Below are positions 1 through 11,540 of a DNA stretch of 64,000 bases, one piece after another. The stretch comes from Gymnothorax reevesii (lineage: Eukaryota > Chordata > Actinopteri > Anguilliformes > Muraenidae). Numbering within the stretch: the first letter of the stretch is position 1; each line of letters starts with the position of its first letter. Where the stretch lies: NCBI GenBank assembly GCA_029721435.1, contig CM056581.1, positions 68,372,712-68,436,711 of the forward strand, given 5' to 3'. The translations under genes were made by a program, and so were the position numbers. The notes below the pieces were generated by a model, which saw nothing but the letters and a program-made list of their open reading frames with translations, was not told the origin of the DNA and did not search any database.

Positions 1-886
1 TCGGCTTTTGTTTCTCACGGACATGAATTTGGAGGCCTAGTGCTGTTTATGCTAATCTTTTTGGTGTTGAGAACGACAGTGAGGCATTTCTCCAAAGCCT
101 GTTTTTGGGTTGTAAGCCAGGGGCCGCATTACAAAAACATCCAGATTCAGAAATCCTTTCTTTCCAGTGACCATGGAAATTTCGGGTAGGATCATAAACC
201 GCATTAAATAAACAAGTTCAGTATCTCATTTATGGTCAGTTCATGATCTTATGATAGCTGACTAAAGATAGGAAAATGGTTTTACTTAACTCATCTCTGC
301 AGATGTAGACGCCCGCGAACATGGAGCTGCTCTATTTATGCATGCAGTTGCGCTATACTATCAATAGGTCGTACACCCAAAATTGTTATTGAATATTCAT
401 GAGGAAGAGGCGCCTGTAAAGGATTAGAAAATGATCTCTCGCGACAGAAAAAATTTTTGTTCTTTGTTGCAACCACTTCAGCTATAATAGGCCAAAAGCA
501 TCTGAACTGTGAAAGAAACAGTTTTCTGAAGCTAAAATTCAACATATTATTGATATAGTATCACTTTATATCACGATAGTATGTTGATATACTATCAATT
601 AGTGTCATCCGATATTAAAAACGCGTGATTTCCTACCATTGCTGATGGGTAGATTTGTCCCTTGAAGAATTCAATGTTCACTTAAATTGTCATAAAATCT
701 CTCACTGAAATCCAATCAAGTAAATGCTTGCTTTGGCTTATATGCGTAAAGTATGCACAGTATTGTTCACGGCCACCTTTCCCAGTAATCATCTATTGCC
801 TGACCTGTTTTATATCCAATTCCAGACAGAATGAACTTTCCACAGTAATTGAAAGACATTGATGGGACCCTCAAAAAAATACTTAA
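1..886. other. AT-rich non-coding stretch
   Basis: No coding frame, RNA gene or structured repeat that I can support. The short frames here lack any family resemblance and have the amino-acid mix of translated AT-rich DNA. It ends in TTAA (883-886), the target site of the next element. Confidence 0.5.
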
Positions 887-1099
887 CCCTTTTGCGCAGA
901 TTAGACGTCCCTTTAGACGTCAGCATCTGTAAATTCTGAAATTTAATTCCTAAATAATGCTGGAATTGAATTTCCAAATGTCTTGCTTCATTGAGATAAT
1001 TTTTCAGAGTCTCTATGGCACAAATACTGAGTTATAGAGCTTAAAAAGGCTCTTGCATAACAGGAAATATTGACTTTATTTATATTCTGCGCAAAGGGA
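887..1099. mobile_element. Short TTAA-flanked MITE (piggyBac type)
   Basis: Terminal inverted repeats CCCTTTTGCGCAGA (887-900) and TCTGCGCAAAGGGA (1086-1099) lie directly inside a duplicated TTAA (883-886 and 1100-1103). TTAA duplication with ends beginning in C-runs is the signature of piggyBac-superfamily insertions. The 213-bp interior has no coding capacity, so this is a non-autonomous copy. Seen: ends and target site. Inferred: superfamily. Confidence 0.65.
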
Positions 1100-1103
1100 T
1101 TAA

Positions 1104-1418
1104 ACCCCTTGGGGAAAGGAAAGGTGCTGCCTCTCTCCCTGACTAGATAAGTAGATGCTCCGCATAATAGCTTTATTGGACATGAATAGCCATACTTGCT
1201 CGAGCCATAGCCACCAGAGGCCACTTTGGAGCCAGAGGACAGACTTTCTCAAGAATTAACACCATTCCGCTTAGTCCGCAACAGAATGGTCCGCAAGCCG
1301 ACTGTTGTCTCATTTGTGGTCTAATAAATGGTAAATTCCTCAAATTCAGTGCCACATATTGCTATTTTTCCAAGCTACTGTAACATTACTCAAAATTAGG
1401 CATAATTTTTTGAATACC
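1104..1418. other. Non-coding spacer between two MITEs
   Basis: About 315 bases in which I see no gene, inverted repeat or tandem repeat. The small minus-strand frames across it have no recognisable domain. Confidence 0.4.
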
Positions 1419-1754
1419 AAAGGTTCACTATGCAAGTTTGTTTACTTTCTGCGCGATAATATTTTTGTCTCAATTCGCCAACATCTCTCCATGATCCGCT
1501 AGCTGCCTGCCCCTAAATTCACTGTAAAAAAAAAAAAAAAAACAAGGGGTCTGGAGACCGTACAGGTTTGACAAACTGCAAATAAACACAAGGGGCACAG
1601 GCTGTGCCCCATAACATAACAAACCGCCCTGGCCAATCACCGACAAGAGTTGACAGTTATGGAAGCATGGGAAGGAGGGGCAGGCTACCTCTGTTTTGTT
1701 TGAGTTCAAATGTCAACAGAAGTGAAAGTAAACAAACTTGCATAGTGCACCTTT
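1419..1754. mobile_element. MITE with 31-bp terminal inverted repeats
   Basis: The left end (1419-1449, starting AAAGGTTCACTATGCAAG) and the right end (1724-1754, finishing CTTGCATAGTGCACCTTT) are reverse complements with one mismatch in 31 positions. The interior has a 17-base A run near 1527-1543 and a near-perfect hairpin, GGGGCACAG / CTGTGCCCC, at 1592-1610. It codes for nothing. I see no clean target-site duplication, so the superfamily is left open. This arrangement resembles non-autonomous DNA elements common in fish. Confidence 0.75.
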
Positions 1755-1781
1755 AACATTCTTTCTACATTGTAACCTATA

Positions 1782-3372
1782 CAGCGCCCTCCATAATTAT
1801 TGGCATCCCTGGTGAAGATGTGTTATAAGCCTTAAAATAAATTCAATTTTTATTGCAGAAGCATACTCTCACACTGAAAATAGTAAAAAAATGTAACCTT
1901 CAACTCAAGTGAAATTTAAGGGGAAAAAAAATCCCTGACTAAGAAATAATCATTTTTCATAAAATCACTAGTTCCACAATTATTGGCATACCCTAACAAT
2001 TCCTAGGAATTATATGTAATTGAAGTATTTCTGTCATTTCTACAGTAGTTTACAAAGTTGATCAGAGTATTTAGGAACATTTAATTAGTAAATCATCACT
2101 TCCTGTTTCCCTGGGATGTAAATATGACATGAGACAGAGGCCATTTCTCTTATCCACTCCTCAGCATAGGAAAGACAAAGGAACACACCATTCAAGTAAG
2201 GCAGATGTGTGTCGACCTTCACAAGTCAGGCAATGGCTACAATTAAATAGCCACTCGCCTGCACCTGCCCATATCTACTGTCAGAGGAATCGGAAAGAAA
2301 TTTAAAACAACTGGAACAGTGGTAAACAAGGTTATTTTGCCACAACGCACAGTGAGGAGGATGGTAAGAGAAATAAAAAGTTCTCAAAAGCTCACTGTTA
2401 AAGAATTGCAACAAATGGTAGCATCTTGGGGTCACAAAGTCTCCAAAACAACCATCAGGCGCTATCTTTTGCACATGCCAACAAGCCGTTTGGGAGGCAT
2501 GCACGGAAAAAACCGTATCTCAATCACAATAATAAACGCAAACGTCTGGAGTTCGCTAAGCGGTACTGGGACTTCAACTGGGACCGTGTGCTTTGGTCAG
2601 ATGAGACCAAGACAGAGCTTTTTGGCAACAAACACTCTAAGTGGGTCTGGCGGAACACGAAAGATGAGTATGCAGAAAAGCACCTCATGCCCACTGTGAA
2701 GAATGAGAGAGGATCGGTGATGCTGTGGGCCTGTTTCCCTTACAGAGGCCCTGGGAACCTTGTTAAGGTGCATGGCATCATGAACGCTTTGAAATACCAA
2801 GACATTTTAAATCAAAATCTGGTGGCCTCTGCCCGAAAGCTGAAGAAGGGTCGTCACTGGGTCTGTCAGCAAGATATGACCCTAAACATGTGGCCAAATC
2901 TACACAGAAATGGTTCACCAGACACAGAATCAAGCTCCTCCCATGGCCATCTCAGTCCCCAGACCTCAACCCTACTGAAAACCTGTGGAGTGAGCTGAAG
3001 AGGAGAGTACAGAGGAGAGGACCCAAATTGCTGGCTGATTTAGAAGGATTGTGCAAAGAGGAATGGTTGAAGATCCCTCTTTCTGTATTCTCCCATCTTG
3101 TGAAACATTATAGGAGAAGATTAGCTGCTGTTTTGTTGGCAAAAGGGGGTTGTTAAAAGTATTAACATCAGGGGTGCTAATAATTGTGGCACACATGATT
3201 TGATGTAAAAGAATTATTTCTAAATGTGGGATCTTTTTCCCACTGAATAAATGCACTTGAATTTATTTTCCTCTTTTTTCATTGTGGTCCTGTGTTATTT
3301 AGAAAAAAACAATTTATTCCAAGCTAAAGAACATATCTTAACCAGGCGTGCCAATAATTATGGAGGGCGCTG
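1782..3372 (+). mobile_element. Full-length, inactivated Tc1-like transposon
   Basis: The element is 1591 bp, the usual Tc1/mariner size, flanked by TA (1780-1781, 3373-3374). Ends begin CAGCGCCCTCCATAATTATT and are inverted. Each end carries an inner copy of the ATAATTATTGGCA core: outer copies at 1791-1805 and 3349-3363, inner copies at 1974-1988 and 3175-3189. This is the IR/DR layout of Sleeping Beauty-like fish elements, where transposase binds the repeated cores. The single ORF between the ends is broken (separate entry). Both ends remain recognisable, so it could be moved in trans only if a matching transposase exists elsewhere. Confidence 0.92.
2166..3156 (+). pseudogene. Tc1-like transposase, broken
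   Basis: This is a decayed DDE transposase of about 330 codons, normal family length. The N-terminal paired-like helix-turn-helix region is read in the frame of 2166; the start is ATA (2166-2168) where ATG is expected, and TAA at 2244-2246 interrupts it. The helix region ends with TTIRRYL near 2450-2470. The frame changes near 2490-2500. The next part carries WSDETK (first catalytic Asp, about 2597) and ends at QQD (second catalytic Asp, 2873-2875). A one-base loss just after that Asp shifts the frame again. The last part carries SPDLNPTENLW (third catalytic Glu, about 2965-2990) and runs to a stop at 3156. The catalytic triad can be seen, but no single frame joins it. Confidence 0.9.
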
Positions 3373-3374
3373 TA

Positions 3375-5529
3375 TTGACTTCCAACGTGTTAAAAGTGAT
3401 GTTGGCCGCCTGACTATGAAGTCTAAGAGCAGGGTATAAACAAACATCAGACGTGGGAAAAGTTTATTTAGCTAGCTGGATTTTTTCAAAAGCATGGTGA
3501 GAAATTAATGCGCCAGACAATCACTCTTCAACAAAGTTGAATGTCAGCAAATAGCAGGCAACAAGCAGCTAGTCATCCCGCAAAAATCCTCCCAAGCTTT
3601 TATGGACAAACTATTTCCATGGACTAGCAAAAATGTAGGAAATCTTTAGAGTTCACCGCAATTTGACATGCTGCCATTTTTTTCAGTAACTGAAATAGGG
3701 TGATGGACCCTGGAATGCGCATTTGCAGGAAGTCAAGGAAGTCCTCGCTAACTAACTGTACACTGTAAAAACTGTACACTCTGGTAAATCGGTATTCTAC
3801 CTTCTGATGTTATGCATTCTAGTTTGTTAGGGGTGGGACTATGCTAAGGTTTATCATTTCAAGCCTGCCCCATGAATCTTGAAGTGAAAAATGGTGAATT
3901 AAACTTAAGTAATAATTCCAAAGATTTGCATGTAAATAAATGCCTTTTAAGTCAGTGTCGATCGATGAATAAGGTAACACAAAGATGATTCAGCCCATTG
4001 CTCTCTGATAAAAGCTATTGCATTTGCAGTATTCATCAGATAAACCAGTGCAAACTGGGTGACTGTGGCAACATTCTCATGAAAAATCACAAGCAGCACA
4101 AAGTTACTGGCAATTTCCGCTCACCCAGCAATGATTGGTCTGCCAGAGAGGGAGGGCGGCGCTAACGCAACTGACTGGTTCAAAGGTTTTTTATTTTTCT
4201 CACTGGTCTCCATCAGCATTGCAAGTAAGCAAAGACCTAACAAAGAAGACGATTACTACTACAGATGAGAAAGTTTTTAAAAAATAGGCGTGCAATGCAC
4301 GGAATACCCCTCAGCCCGATGTTGAAGTTTTTGGAGATGCCCGCCCGCACGAAGGATAGCAATACCCCGTCAGCCTTGAGGGCTGAGGGGTAAAAAGTGC
4401 AAATCCAAAGAAAAGGAAACAATTAGTCATTTGGAAAAGGGCAAACAATCAAAAAAGGGATGTGCCAAAGCATGGCCATTTGCATACTGTTAATGAATGC
4501 GCAGCTGATAGCTTGAGAAAACTCCACTGTATCTTCAAACCAGGAATGATTCAAGATCTAACCAGAGTGTCACAATTACCCAGGCTTACTAAACACTGTC
4601 TATGTACAACTGTAGATGGCTGCCTTCTTAGGCAGAAGACAGCGCTTGTTAATGAAATGTCACTTGTGACAGTCAATTTAATAGCTATTGTCAGTTGTGT
4701 GGCAACAAAGCTGATAATGGTTTATCGAATGCAGTCTATCATTTCAGGAAATCGTAACTCGAGACAAGATATTGTAAGATAAGACAGTAGCCTTGAAATA
4801 AGATAAAATTGGATTTTATAATATGAATTTGTGAAAAAACCTGTATTAGCTTTTCAGATCTTACCTTAGAACGGAAGTGTCTGTAAAGCGGCCCCAGTTT
4901 TCGAAGCAAGAAGGGGCTGCGGTAGCATGCTTACTGTTATGTATGGGCATGTCTGTCAGTCCTGCACTACTAACAGAGTTATCTGCTCAGCCGCTTCAAC
5001 CCTTTTGTAGACAATATCACAAATGCATAAAACATAGTAACTAGTCTTTTGCCCTTATTCATACAAATACACACATATGTATATACATACAGACACGCTG
5101 GCGATCAAATGGATGGAGTCCACAGGGGAACTCTTATAGAAAGGCTCAAAAAGTGACAAGATATATTTTACTTTATAGGTCCATTCTAAAGGATTGCAGA
5201 CTGGCACATTTCATTCACCTATTTTACCTCAGGTTTCTATGTGAAGCCACACAATGCCTGCTTCGAACCAGGGGACTTAGGTGCATTATTGCTGAGAGGA
5301 ATGAGGTAAAAACTGGATTTATATGCACTTAATGTTCAGTATTGGCTGTAGTCTTCCTGTGTTTACAGTACAATGCTTGCTTACTGGCGACTCCATGCCT
5401 TTGAATGCCAGGGTGTTTAACAGTACATAAATATCCCTGTTACTGGTACAGAACCAGGACATCTTAAAAAAAATGCATAGAAGACCTATATCTTAAAGTT
5501 CTGCAAGCCCCTCTGAATGTGGACGGGTG
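3375..5529. other. Non-coding stretch with a small hairpin cluster
   Basis: No supported gene. Around 4305-4392 the motif TACCCCTCAGCCC (4305-4317) is repeated, altered, at 4363-4375 and inverted perfectly at 4380-4392, so two alternative hairpins are possible. A 106-codon frame at 4462-4782 has no recognisable domain. The region 4980-5100 contains short alternating AT/CA runs only. Confidence 0.4.
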
Positions 5530-5655
5530 GTATGAGCATTGAGGAAAGGAGGGAGAGAGTGTAGAGAGGACATGTATGAGCGACAGAGAAAAGGGGAGAG
5601 AATGTAGAGTGGGCAGGTATGAGCAGTAGTGGAACAGAGAGAAAGAGGAAGGCTA
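5530..5655 (+). repeat. Short purine-rich minisatellite, about 3 copies of 43-44 bp
   Basis: GTATGAGC recurs at 5530, 5574 and 5617, each followed by a GA-rich stretch with a GTAGAG core. Spacing is 44 and 43 bases. The copies are clearly diverged, so the array is old. Confidence 0.6.
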
Positions 5656-5757
5656 TTGTAGCAATTCTACAGAGGACAACAAACCACTGGTTTAGCTGAC
5701 CTTTTTATATAAGATGCCTGAAAAACTCAAAGGATCTCCATAATCAAGTGTAAGCCC

Positions 5758-5786
5758 TATTATTATAATTATTATTATTATTATAA
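5758..5786. repeat. TTA/ATA trinucleotide microsatellite
   Basis: A short imperfect run of TTA repeats in AT-rich DNA. The surrounding 5656-6360 is otherwise featureless AT-rich sequence with no supported gene. Confidence 0.6.
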
Positions 5787-6566
5787 AGCAGTAGACACAG
5801 TCTGCTCATTAAAGGCATCAGTTGAAATGTGTGAAAGTTTCATAACAATGTTTGAAGTGAAATTTTGGGACTTGTGAAGGCAACGATCTATTCTAAAAGC
5901 CATTATCCATGACAAAAAAGATGATACAATTACTAAAATGGCCAAAATGTCATAAATAATATGTGTATTGCAGAAAATGGTTTCAAATACCTACTTCAAA
6001 GAATAGTTAAAGACTCAAAGAATCTTTTAGAGGACTTTCAATTTTTATAAATAACAAACAGAGAAAGATTTTTTACAGTATGCTCATAAGAATTGTCTTG
6101 GTGGCTGGTGAAATGATGAAAATGAAGGATGAAACTAATAAAATATAAATGTGCACTTTGCTTTAGGAGCTTTGATTAAAACTATTAATTTGCAATCAAC
6201 CTTTTTACATCATAATTTTGTTAAAGCTCATTTCCGTATATACTTCAACCCACCCCCCTCAGAGGCCTATAAAAATGGTTTACATAAAAATCAACATGAA
6301 TGTATTTGTGAAAATATATTTACAGATTTATATATGGATATATTAGGGTAGATATGTAACAGGGTGGCCGGACCTGTAGAAAAATCAGCGCAGCTAGCAT
6401 CCTGTAGATGGCAGTAGCGGTTCATTTAAATCAGCTGAGATTGGCAACAGTTGGCGAGTTGGAGGTTCACAGTACACAGTGCACAGTATTTTAGCATGAG
6501 ATTTTGAGCAGAATGCCTTGACCCTTATTGATCGGTGGTAATGGTTTGTTTTCGGGCGCCCGGTTG

Positions 6567-7411
6567 CTATATCCGCCCCCCACTGCCGGGAAGTTTGCTC
6601 CCCTGGATGGCCTGACTGAGCTTTTGGGCACTGGGCCTAAGCCAAGGTCCTGGGAGAAGGGCCCCCTTTGTCTGCTCAGGGGCCCTCGAACTAAACCACT
6701 CCGGTATTGGGGTGGCCCCAGTGATGGATAGCCCCGAAACGCTGGCCCCGGAAACACTGGCTTCTGAGACGCTGCCCCCCGAGCCGCTAGCACCGGACTC
6801 AGACTCTGCGGGGTCCAGGGACATGAGGAAGGAGAAGGGGGCCCTGGCGGATGGTAATGGGGATGTCCCAGCCAGCCGCTCTGCCCCCTCGCTGGCCTTG
6901 CTGTCCCGGTCAGGTTTGGGGCAAGGCAGCTTCTGGCTGGGGATGGGGAGGCTGGCTGGACGCTCCTCCTCTTCGGTGTCGTCCTCCGTCCTCCTCCGCT
7001 CCTCTCCCTTCTCTCGCTTCATCTTCCTCTCCCTCCCTGTGTCCCGCCCCCTCTCCCTCTCCCTCCCTGAGTCGGACACCTCGCTCCCTCCTCCCCAACT
7101 GCGGGGGGCATCCCTGGGTAAGCTCTGTGCGCCCCTCCCTGCCGATCTTGACCTACGACCCCTGCTTCTCCGCCCCTCCCTCTCCCCCTCCTTCGCTTCC
7201 TTGTCTGTGTCTGGGGTTCTCTCCTGACTCGTGCCCCGTCCACCCAAACTGCCGCCCCTCCTCCATCTCCCCTTTCCAGTTCCCCCCCTCTTTCTCTTCG
7301 CCTTTGACCTGTGACTCTTCCTGGCCGGAGGGTTGGGGCTCTCTACTGGAGCCACACCCGGCTCCTCGGGGTGCGGAGAGGAGGAGAGGGGGGCAGCTCT
7401 ACGCTCAGGGC
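6567..7411 (-). CDS. Candidate host exon: Arg/Lys/Ser/Glu-rich low-complexity protein
   Basis: A GC-rich island (about 6530-7450) stands out in AT-rich DNA. On the minus strand one frame stays open from a possible splice acceptor (CTCAG after a C/T tract, exon edge near 7411) to TAG at 6567-6569, about 280 codons. It begins proline-rich, then a basic cluster (RKSHRSKAKRKRGG), then mixed RS/RE/EEE runs, then Ser-Gly repeats (SVSEASVSGASVSG), and ends PIPEWFSSRAPEQ... It resembles disordered regions of nuclear, chromatin or splicing proteins, but I recognise no domain and cannot name a gene. Frames on the opposite strand are also open because the composition is biased, so strand choice rests on residue composition and the acceptor. 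It could be a real exon, a retained fragment or a chance open frame. Confidence 0.35.
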
Positions 7412-7584
7412 CTGAGGAGGGGGGGTTAGAGGGTGGGGACAGAGATGAAAGGCGTTAGCTGCCAGCCATGCGGCGCATAATAACACACACACACAAGAAA
7501 GGCCAATGCTCGGCCTGTACAGCATGAGAGGATGGCTGGCGTTGCTCAGCTACACTGACCAGAGTGGCTCAGTCGCCCCTTTAA

Positions 7585-8083
7585 GCCTTACATGCCCCCT
7601 GTGACAAATTTGTCACATAATTTTGAGGGTTGTCAAAACCACTGACCCCACATAAATTTTGCAAGCTAATTCCCATAGTGACTTATTTAGACCACCAGTG
7701 CTGCCATCTGATGCTTAAAAGTGGAACTGACATTACACTGGCTGCAACAGCTAACCTTTCCAATATAGCCGCCCCCATGGTGGAATCCACACGATAGATC
7801 AGCACCCATTCATCACTGGATAAAGTAAACAAACAGGTAAGATAATGAAAAATAAGCTAATACTTCAGCTATGTGTCAACTGTTTTATCATTCAAGTCAT
7901 TTTAGCAATAAGGTCTCCGGTCAAAGGGCCCATTGTGACATATATGTCACAGAACTAAAATGAGGTCAAAGGTCACCAAAAATTAAAAATTGCCATTGGG
8001 TTGTTATAAGCCCCTCCCCAGGACATATTAAGAGAATACATAGATTTTTCTTTCAACATATACTATAGTTGGGCATGTAAGGG
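7585..8083. mobile_element. 499-bp TTAA-flanked MITE with two palindromes
   Basis: TTAA at 7581-7584 and 8084-8087 flank inverted ends GCCTTACATGCCC (7585-7597) and GGGCATGTAAGGG (8071-8083), with one mismatch in 13. TTAA duplication again suggests the piggyBac superfamily. Two perfect 18-bp palindromes of the same type lie inside: TGTGACAAATTTGTCACA (7600-7617) and TGTGACATATATGTCACA (7934-7951). No coding capacity. The paired palindromes could be protein-binding sites or simple foldbacks; this is inference. Confidence 0.72.
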
Positions 8084-8087
8084 TTAA

Positions 8088-10040
8088 GGCACTGAAACAG
8101 GTAAATTGTAAACATAGCACATGCATATAATCAAAACAGGGAACACAGTGCTCACACACTATTCAACCAGTAAACACGGGGTACTCAATTACACAAATAA
8201 TCTGATTATAATAATCTGACTCTGATTGGTACATTGTCCCATAGCAACCCTCTACCCTTAGTATCAAGTTTTCCATTACATAATAATGTACCTTCATTTT
8301 CGGCCGCCAGGGACGCTCGAAGACTACGCCTAAGTCTCCCAAACCTTGGGTTCCCCTAAAGTTTAGTAAGTTATCTGAGGACATGGATGGTTCCAGAACA
8401 CTCAGGTGCACATGCTCAGGTAGTGGGACCAGGCTGACAGATATGGTCATTCCGGAAGTTAAGCTCATAAGGCCGGCCTTGAGGGTTTGGCATGGTTTAG
8501 CTTATTTAGGCTTCTTGGCAGATTCATAAGTTTTTGCTTCTTTACTGCTACAGCAGTTTTTTTTAAATAAAGGTTTTCCTGTTGAATTGAGATTAGGGTT
8601 TTACTTTGAATTTAGAATGTTTTAGGATATTTTCCCACCACAGCTGCTCAGGTGTTCCATGGCCAGGTGTGTTTTCCCCACTGATCTATATATAAGAACT
8701 GGATAGCTGATGACGTCATAATTTTGAAGAAACCGTGCCACCATATTGGTATGCCCAACTATAATCTCTCAGAACATTACTCACATTGAACATGTTGCAG
8801 CCAACGATATAATTAACTGAGAAGATATCTTTTCACAGACACGGAAGAGGCAGTATTTTATGTTTCCTCCTCAGATCGACCTGACTGTACGAAAAATGCT
8901 TCAAGGACCGTAGATTTAACTACAGTGGGCAGCAGTCGTACGTGCCTTTAACATTTTCAATGGTCAGTATCAGCATTTGACGGTACGACCAATGAGTGCG
9001 TTCCACTGCCCTGAGTGGGGCAGTGGTACAACGAAATTGAAATCCAAGTCTTTGAGACTGAAGAAGAAAAGACGTTAATCCAGCATGTATTATTATTATT
9101 CTGTGTGGGAGGATTTAAAACCTTCATGAAAAAATAAAGTAGCCGTAAGATCGCACTTTGTCAACCACTGTCTTTATTTTAGAAACACTGGGTTTGAGAT
9201 TCACTTACACATAACGCATATGTAACTCCCAACGGATGTCTTGGATTGAGTTTTCTCTTGTGCTGTGTTCACTCAGTAGCTGCCATGAAGCTCGGCTAAT
9301 TTTCCTACGAAGCGAAAGTGAGTTCGCTGAAGAGAACGCAACGTAAACTTATCAAGGTCGCTAAATTAGCGTTCACATGAGAAGTGCGGTGAGTTGTGCG
9401 TTGTGGAGATTTTGTAAAACTGCCTGCCATTCATTGTCGAGTGTGAATCACATTATCTATTTTAGTAGTGTTGAGGATTTTATTTCAGCATTGTTTGTTT
9501 TTTCGATAATATTGATTATAGATATATTTTATCATTTGCTCATACTAATAATCAATAATTATATTATGAGGGCAACAGATAGACACACACACATACATGC
9601 AAGTAATTCATATACTGCAGTGCAAACACAGACAAATATACAAACAGGGCAATTCAGTTCACACTTGCTTGAGCAGTACACACACATAAGCAGGCTTTTT
9701 GCTTAGTTGATTCAAAAACCATAATCATAAGATGTATTTGATTTCTGCAGCTTTGATCAATATTTGTTCAGCAAAATCATTATTTGCTACTGAAAACATA
9801 CTCAATTGAATTATTTGTTTTTAATTTGATATGCATCAAATTCATCCACTGGTATCTTTTTCTTTTGGCTGTATTTTCTGTCTTTGTATTTCTGATCTCT
9901 GTATATTTTTCATCTGGGTATGACCGTAAGTGTCCATTGTAATGCGCATGCATCTCCTGCGTGATTCATGCGTGACAGTATTTTTTCACAGTGGGATGTA
10001 TCAAATTCAGAAGGATTACCTAATTGCAATCTCAAGTTAC
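8088..10040. other. Non-coding stretch
   Basis: AT-rich with no supported gene. A small stem is possible at 9003-9026 (CCACTGCC ... GGCAGTGG). A 101-codon minus frame at 8163-8468 and a 109-codon plus frame at 9377-9706 show no domain and cross obvious simple AT/CA sequence, so they are not called. Confidence 0.4.
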
Positions 10041-10330
10041 TTGACCAATTGTAATGAGGGGAGGGACCATATTTTCCTGTATAAAAACTGTATGCCATAG
10101 CTCAGTTGGGGAGTTTGTGACGGGGTTAAAGAAAATCGGGAGTGCTACGGATGGTTCGTGAGGGACCAGATCGGGAGAGGAGGAACCCAGCTTTGCATTT
10201 TTCATCATGACACAATAAAGCCTAAATTTTTCCTTTTTCAAGAATCTGTCTCTCTCCAATTGCTTGAGGATGGGGCAATCTCAATATGTTGAAGAAAATC
10301 CACAACAGTAGCTCTAACGTTACATCCTCA
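10041..10330 (+). promoter_or_regulatory. CCAAT/TATA promoter followed closely by a poly(A) signal (LTR-like)
   Basis: CCAAT (10045-10049), TATAAAA (10080-10086) and AATAAA (10214-10219) follow in order, with a T-rich and CTCTCTCC tract 20-40 bases after the poly(A) signal. A promoter with a poly(A) signal only about 130 bases downstream is the layout of U3-R-U5 in a long terminal repeat, so a solo LTR is possible. I cannot fix both ends or a target-site duplication. A short host promoter with an unrelated AATAAA is the alternative. Confidence 0.3.
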
Positions 10331-11180
10331 TTGATAACCTGGCAAATAAAATTTGTCCGTCTGGTAATTGAGTGTCAGCGGAACATGAACTTAGCCTTTT
10401 TAGTGCTGGAATAAATTTGCCTTAATTATGAGACCAATCAAGACCTGGTTCAGTTGTCTAGTTAGTCTGGTCTAATATTATACACTGCGTTACACAGCAG
10501 TTTTACTGGATTATCGAATTTATGCCGTGTTACATTAATTGATCAGGCTAACTTCAGTTCGGCAATCTAGGTAGCTTTAGGCTAACCTGATGGATCACGT
10601 CAGTGAACATTAATTGGAATTGTTCCAATAATAACCGTTAGGTGGGCTAACATTGACACATTATCTGCCGTTAATGTAGGTCGCCAGTGGCTAATAATAA
10701 GCAATATATTTGTTGAAATTAATTTATGTGTATCCGTCTTCACTACAGCCAGTGCATTGTCTCGCCACATCCCCCCAAAAATGTCGCTCCGCATTGCAAG
10801 GCGGCACATCAGCGCTTCTCTGCCATAGAATACTATATAACGATTGCTTACTACCGGGCATAGTAAAATGGCTGCCCGACCACTTCCGCTTGCTTCAACC
10901 TCTCAACGAAGTTCTGCATCACGTCAGCAATCCAGTTATTCTATATAGATCAGTGGTTTTCCCCCTTTTTTCATTCTGGGGATGATTTTGAGGGGAGTGT
11001 TCACAACTGGAACCGGTTGCTGTTAAGTCTCTATACGATGTCCAGAGAGCTGTCACGGTCAGTGAATGAAGCCATTAGGAGGCTGAAAAATCCAAAGCAA
11101 CGAATGAAGGAGAACGCTTAGGAAGATTAAAAGGCCCAGAAGACCCTGAATCACAACCGTGGTGGATGAAAGAAGAACTG
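10331..11180. other. Non-coding stretch
   Basis: No gene, tandem repeat or element end that I can support. The 91-codon frame at 10710-10985 has no recognisable features. Confidence 0.4.
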
Positions 11181-11540
11181 TACAGTGGGGTACAAAAATT
11201 AGGGCACCCCTGGTTTTAAATGTCTGCTACAATTAATCTCCAAGTGATTGAAAGCAAACCTGAACACTAAATTCTATAAAGGTAAACATGACACATTCCA
11301 TCACATTTTAAAGCAATAATATTTTTTATTAACTTTTTACATTTTCAATATAATTAAACAAGGAAAAGGGCCTTGAGCAAAAGTTTGGGAACCCTGTCAG
11401 CTAGTACTTTGCAACTCCTCCTTGGGCAGCTTTAACAGCTTGCAAACGCTTCTTCTTGCATGCTCGGCATTTTGAGGTCTCTGCACAGATTTTCAATAAT
11501 ATTCAAGTCTGGGGACTGTGATGGCCATTACAAATCCTTC
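11181..11540 (-). mobile_element. Tc1-like transposon fragment A (3' end, minus strand)
   Basis: TA plus CAGTGGGGTACAAAAATTAGGGCACCC marks an element end at 11181. A related inner copy, CAAAAGTTTGGGAACCC, lies at about 11379, giving the direct-repeat pair expected of an IR/DR end. Read on the minus strand, 11487-11516 encodes SPDLNIIENL, the block with the third catalytic residue of Tc1 transposases, followed by NLCRDLK and a stop soon after. The N-terminal part and opposite end are missing, so this is a truncated, dead copy. Confidence 0.72.

Noticed and set aside
541..600. Imperfect TTGATATAGTATCA / TGATATACTATCAA inverted pair
   Set aside because: Low-complexity AT sequence with mismatched arms; not beyond chance in this composition.
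4462..4782. 106-codon plus frame
   Set aside because: No domain, no coding-like composition, no splice or promoter context.
6712..7429. Two plus-strand frames of 171 and 192 codons in the GC-rich island
   Set aside because: Ser/Pro/Leu-rich complements of the charged minus frame; the composition is that expected of an antisense shadow.
7343..7525. Minus frame starting MLYRPSIGLSCVCVLLCAAWLA, like a signal peptide
   Set aside because: Hydrophobic start derives from a CA/TG run; it is followed by proline-rich sequence in a different frame from the better exon candidate.
8163..8468. 101-codon minus frame ending YYNQIICVIEYPVFTG
   Set aside because: Chance open frame; no conserved motif or neighbouring exon.
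8749..8763. ATGCCCAACTATAAT resembling the inverted right end of the 499-bp MITE
   Set aside because: Only about 13-14 bases match and no TTAA or partner end is near; kept as coincidence.
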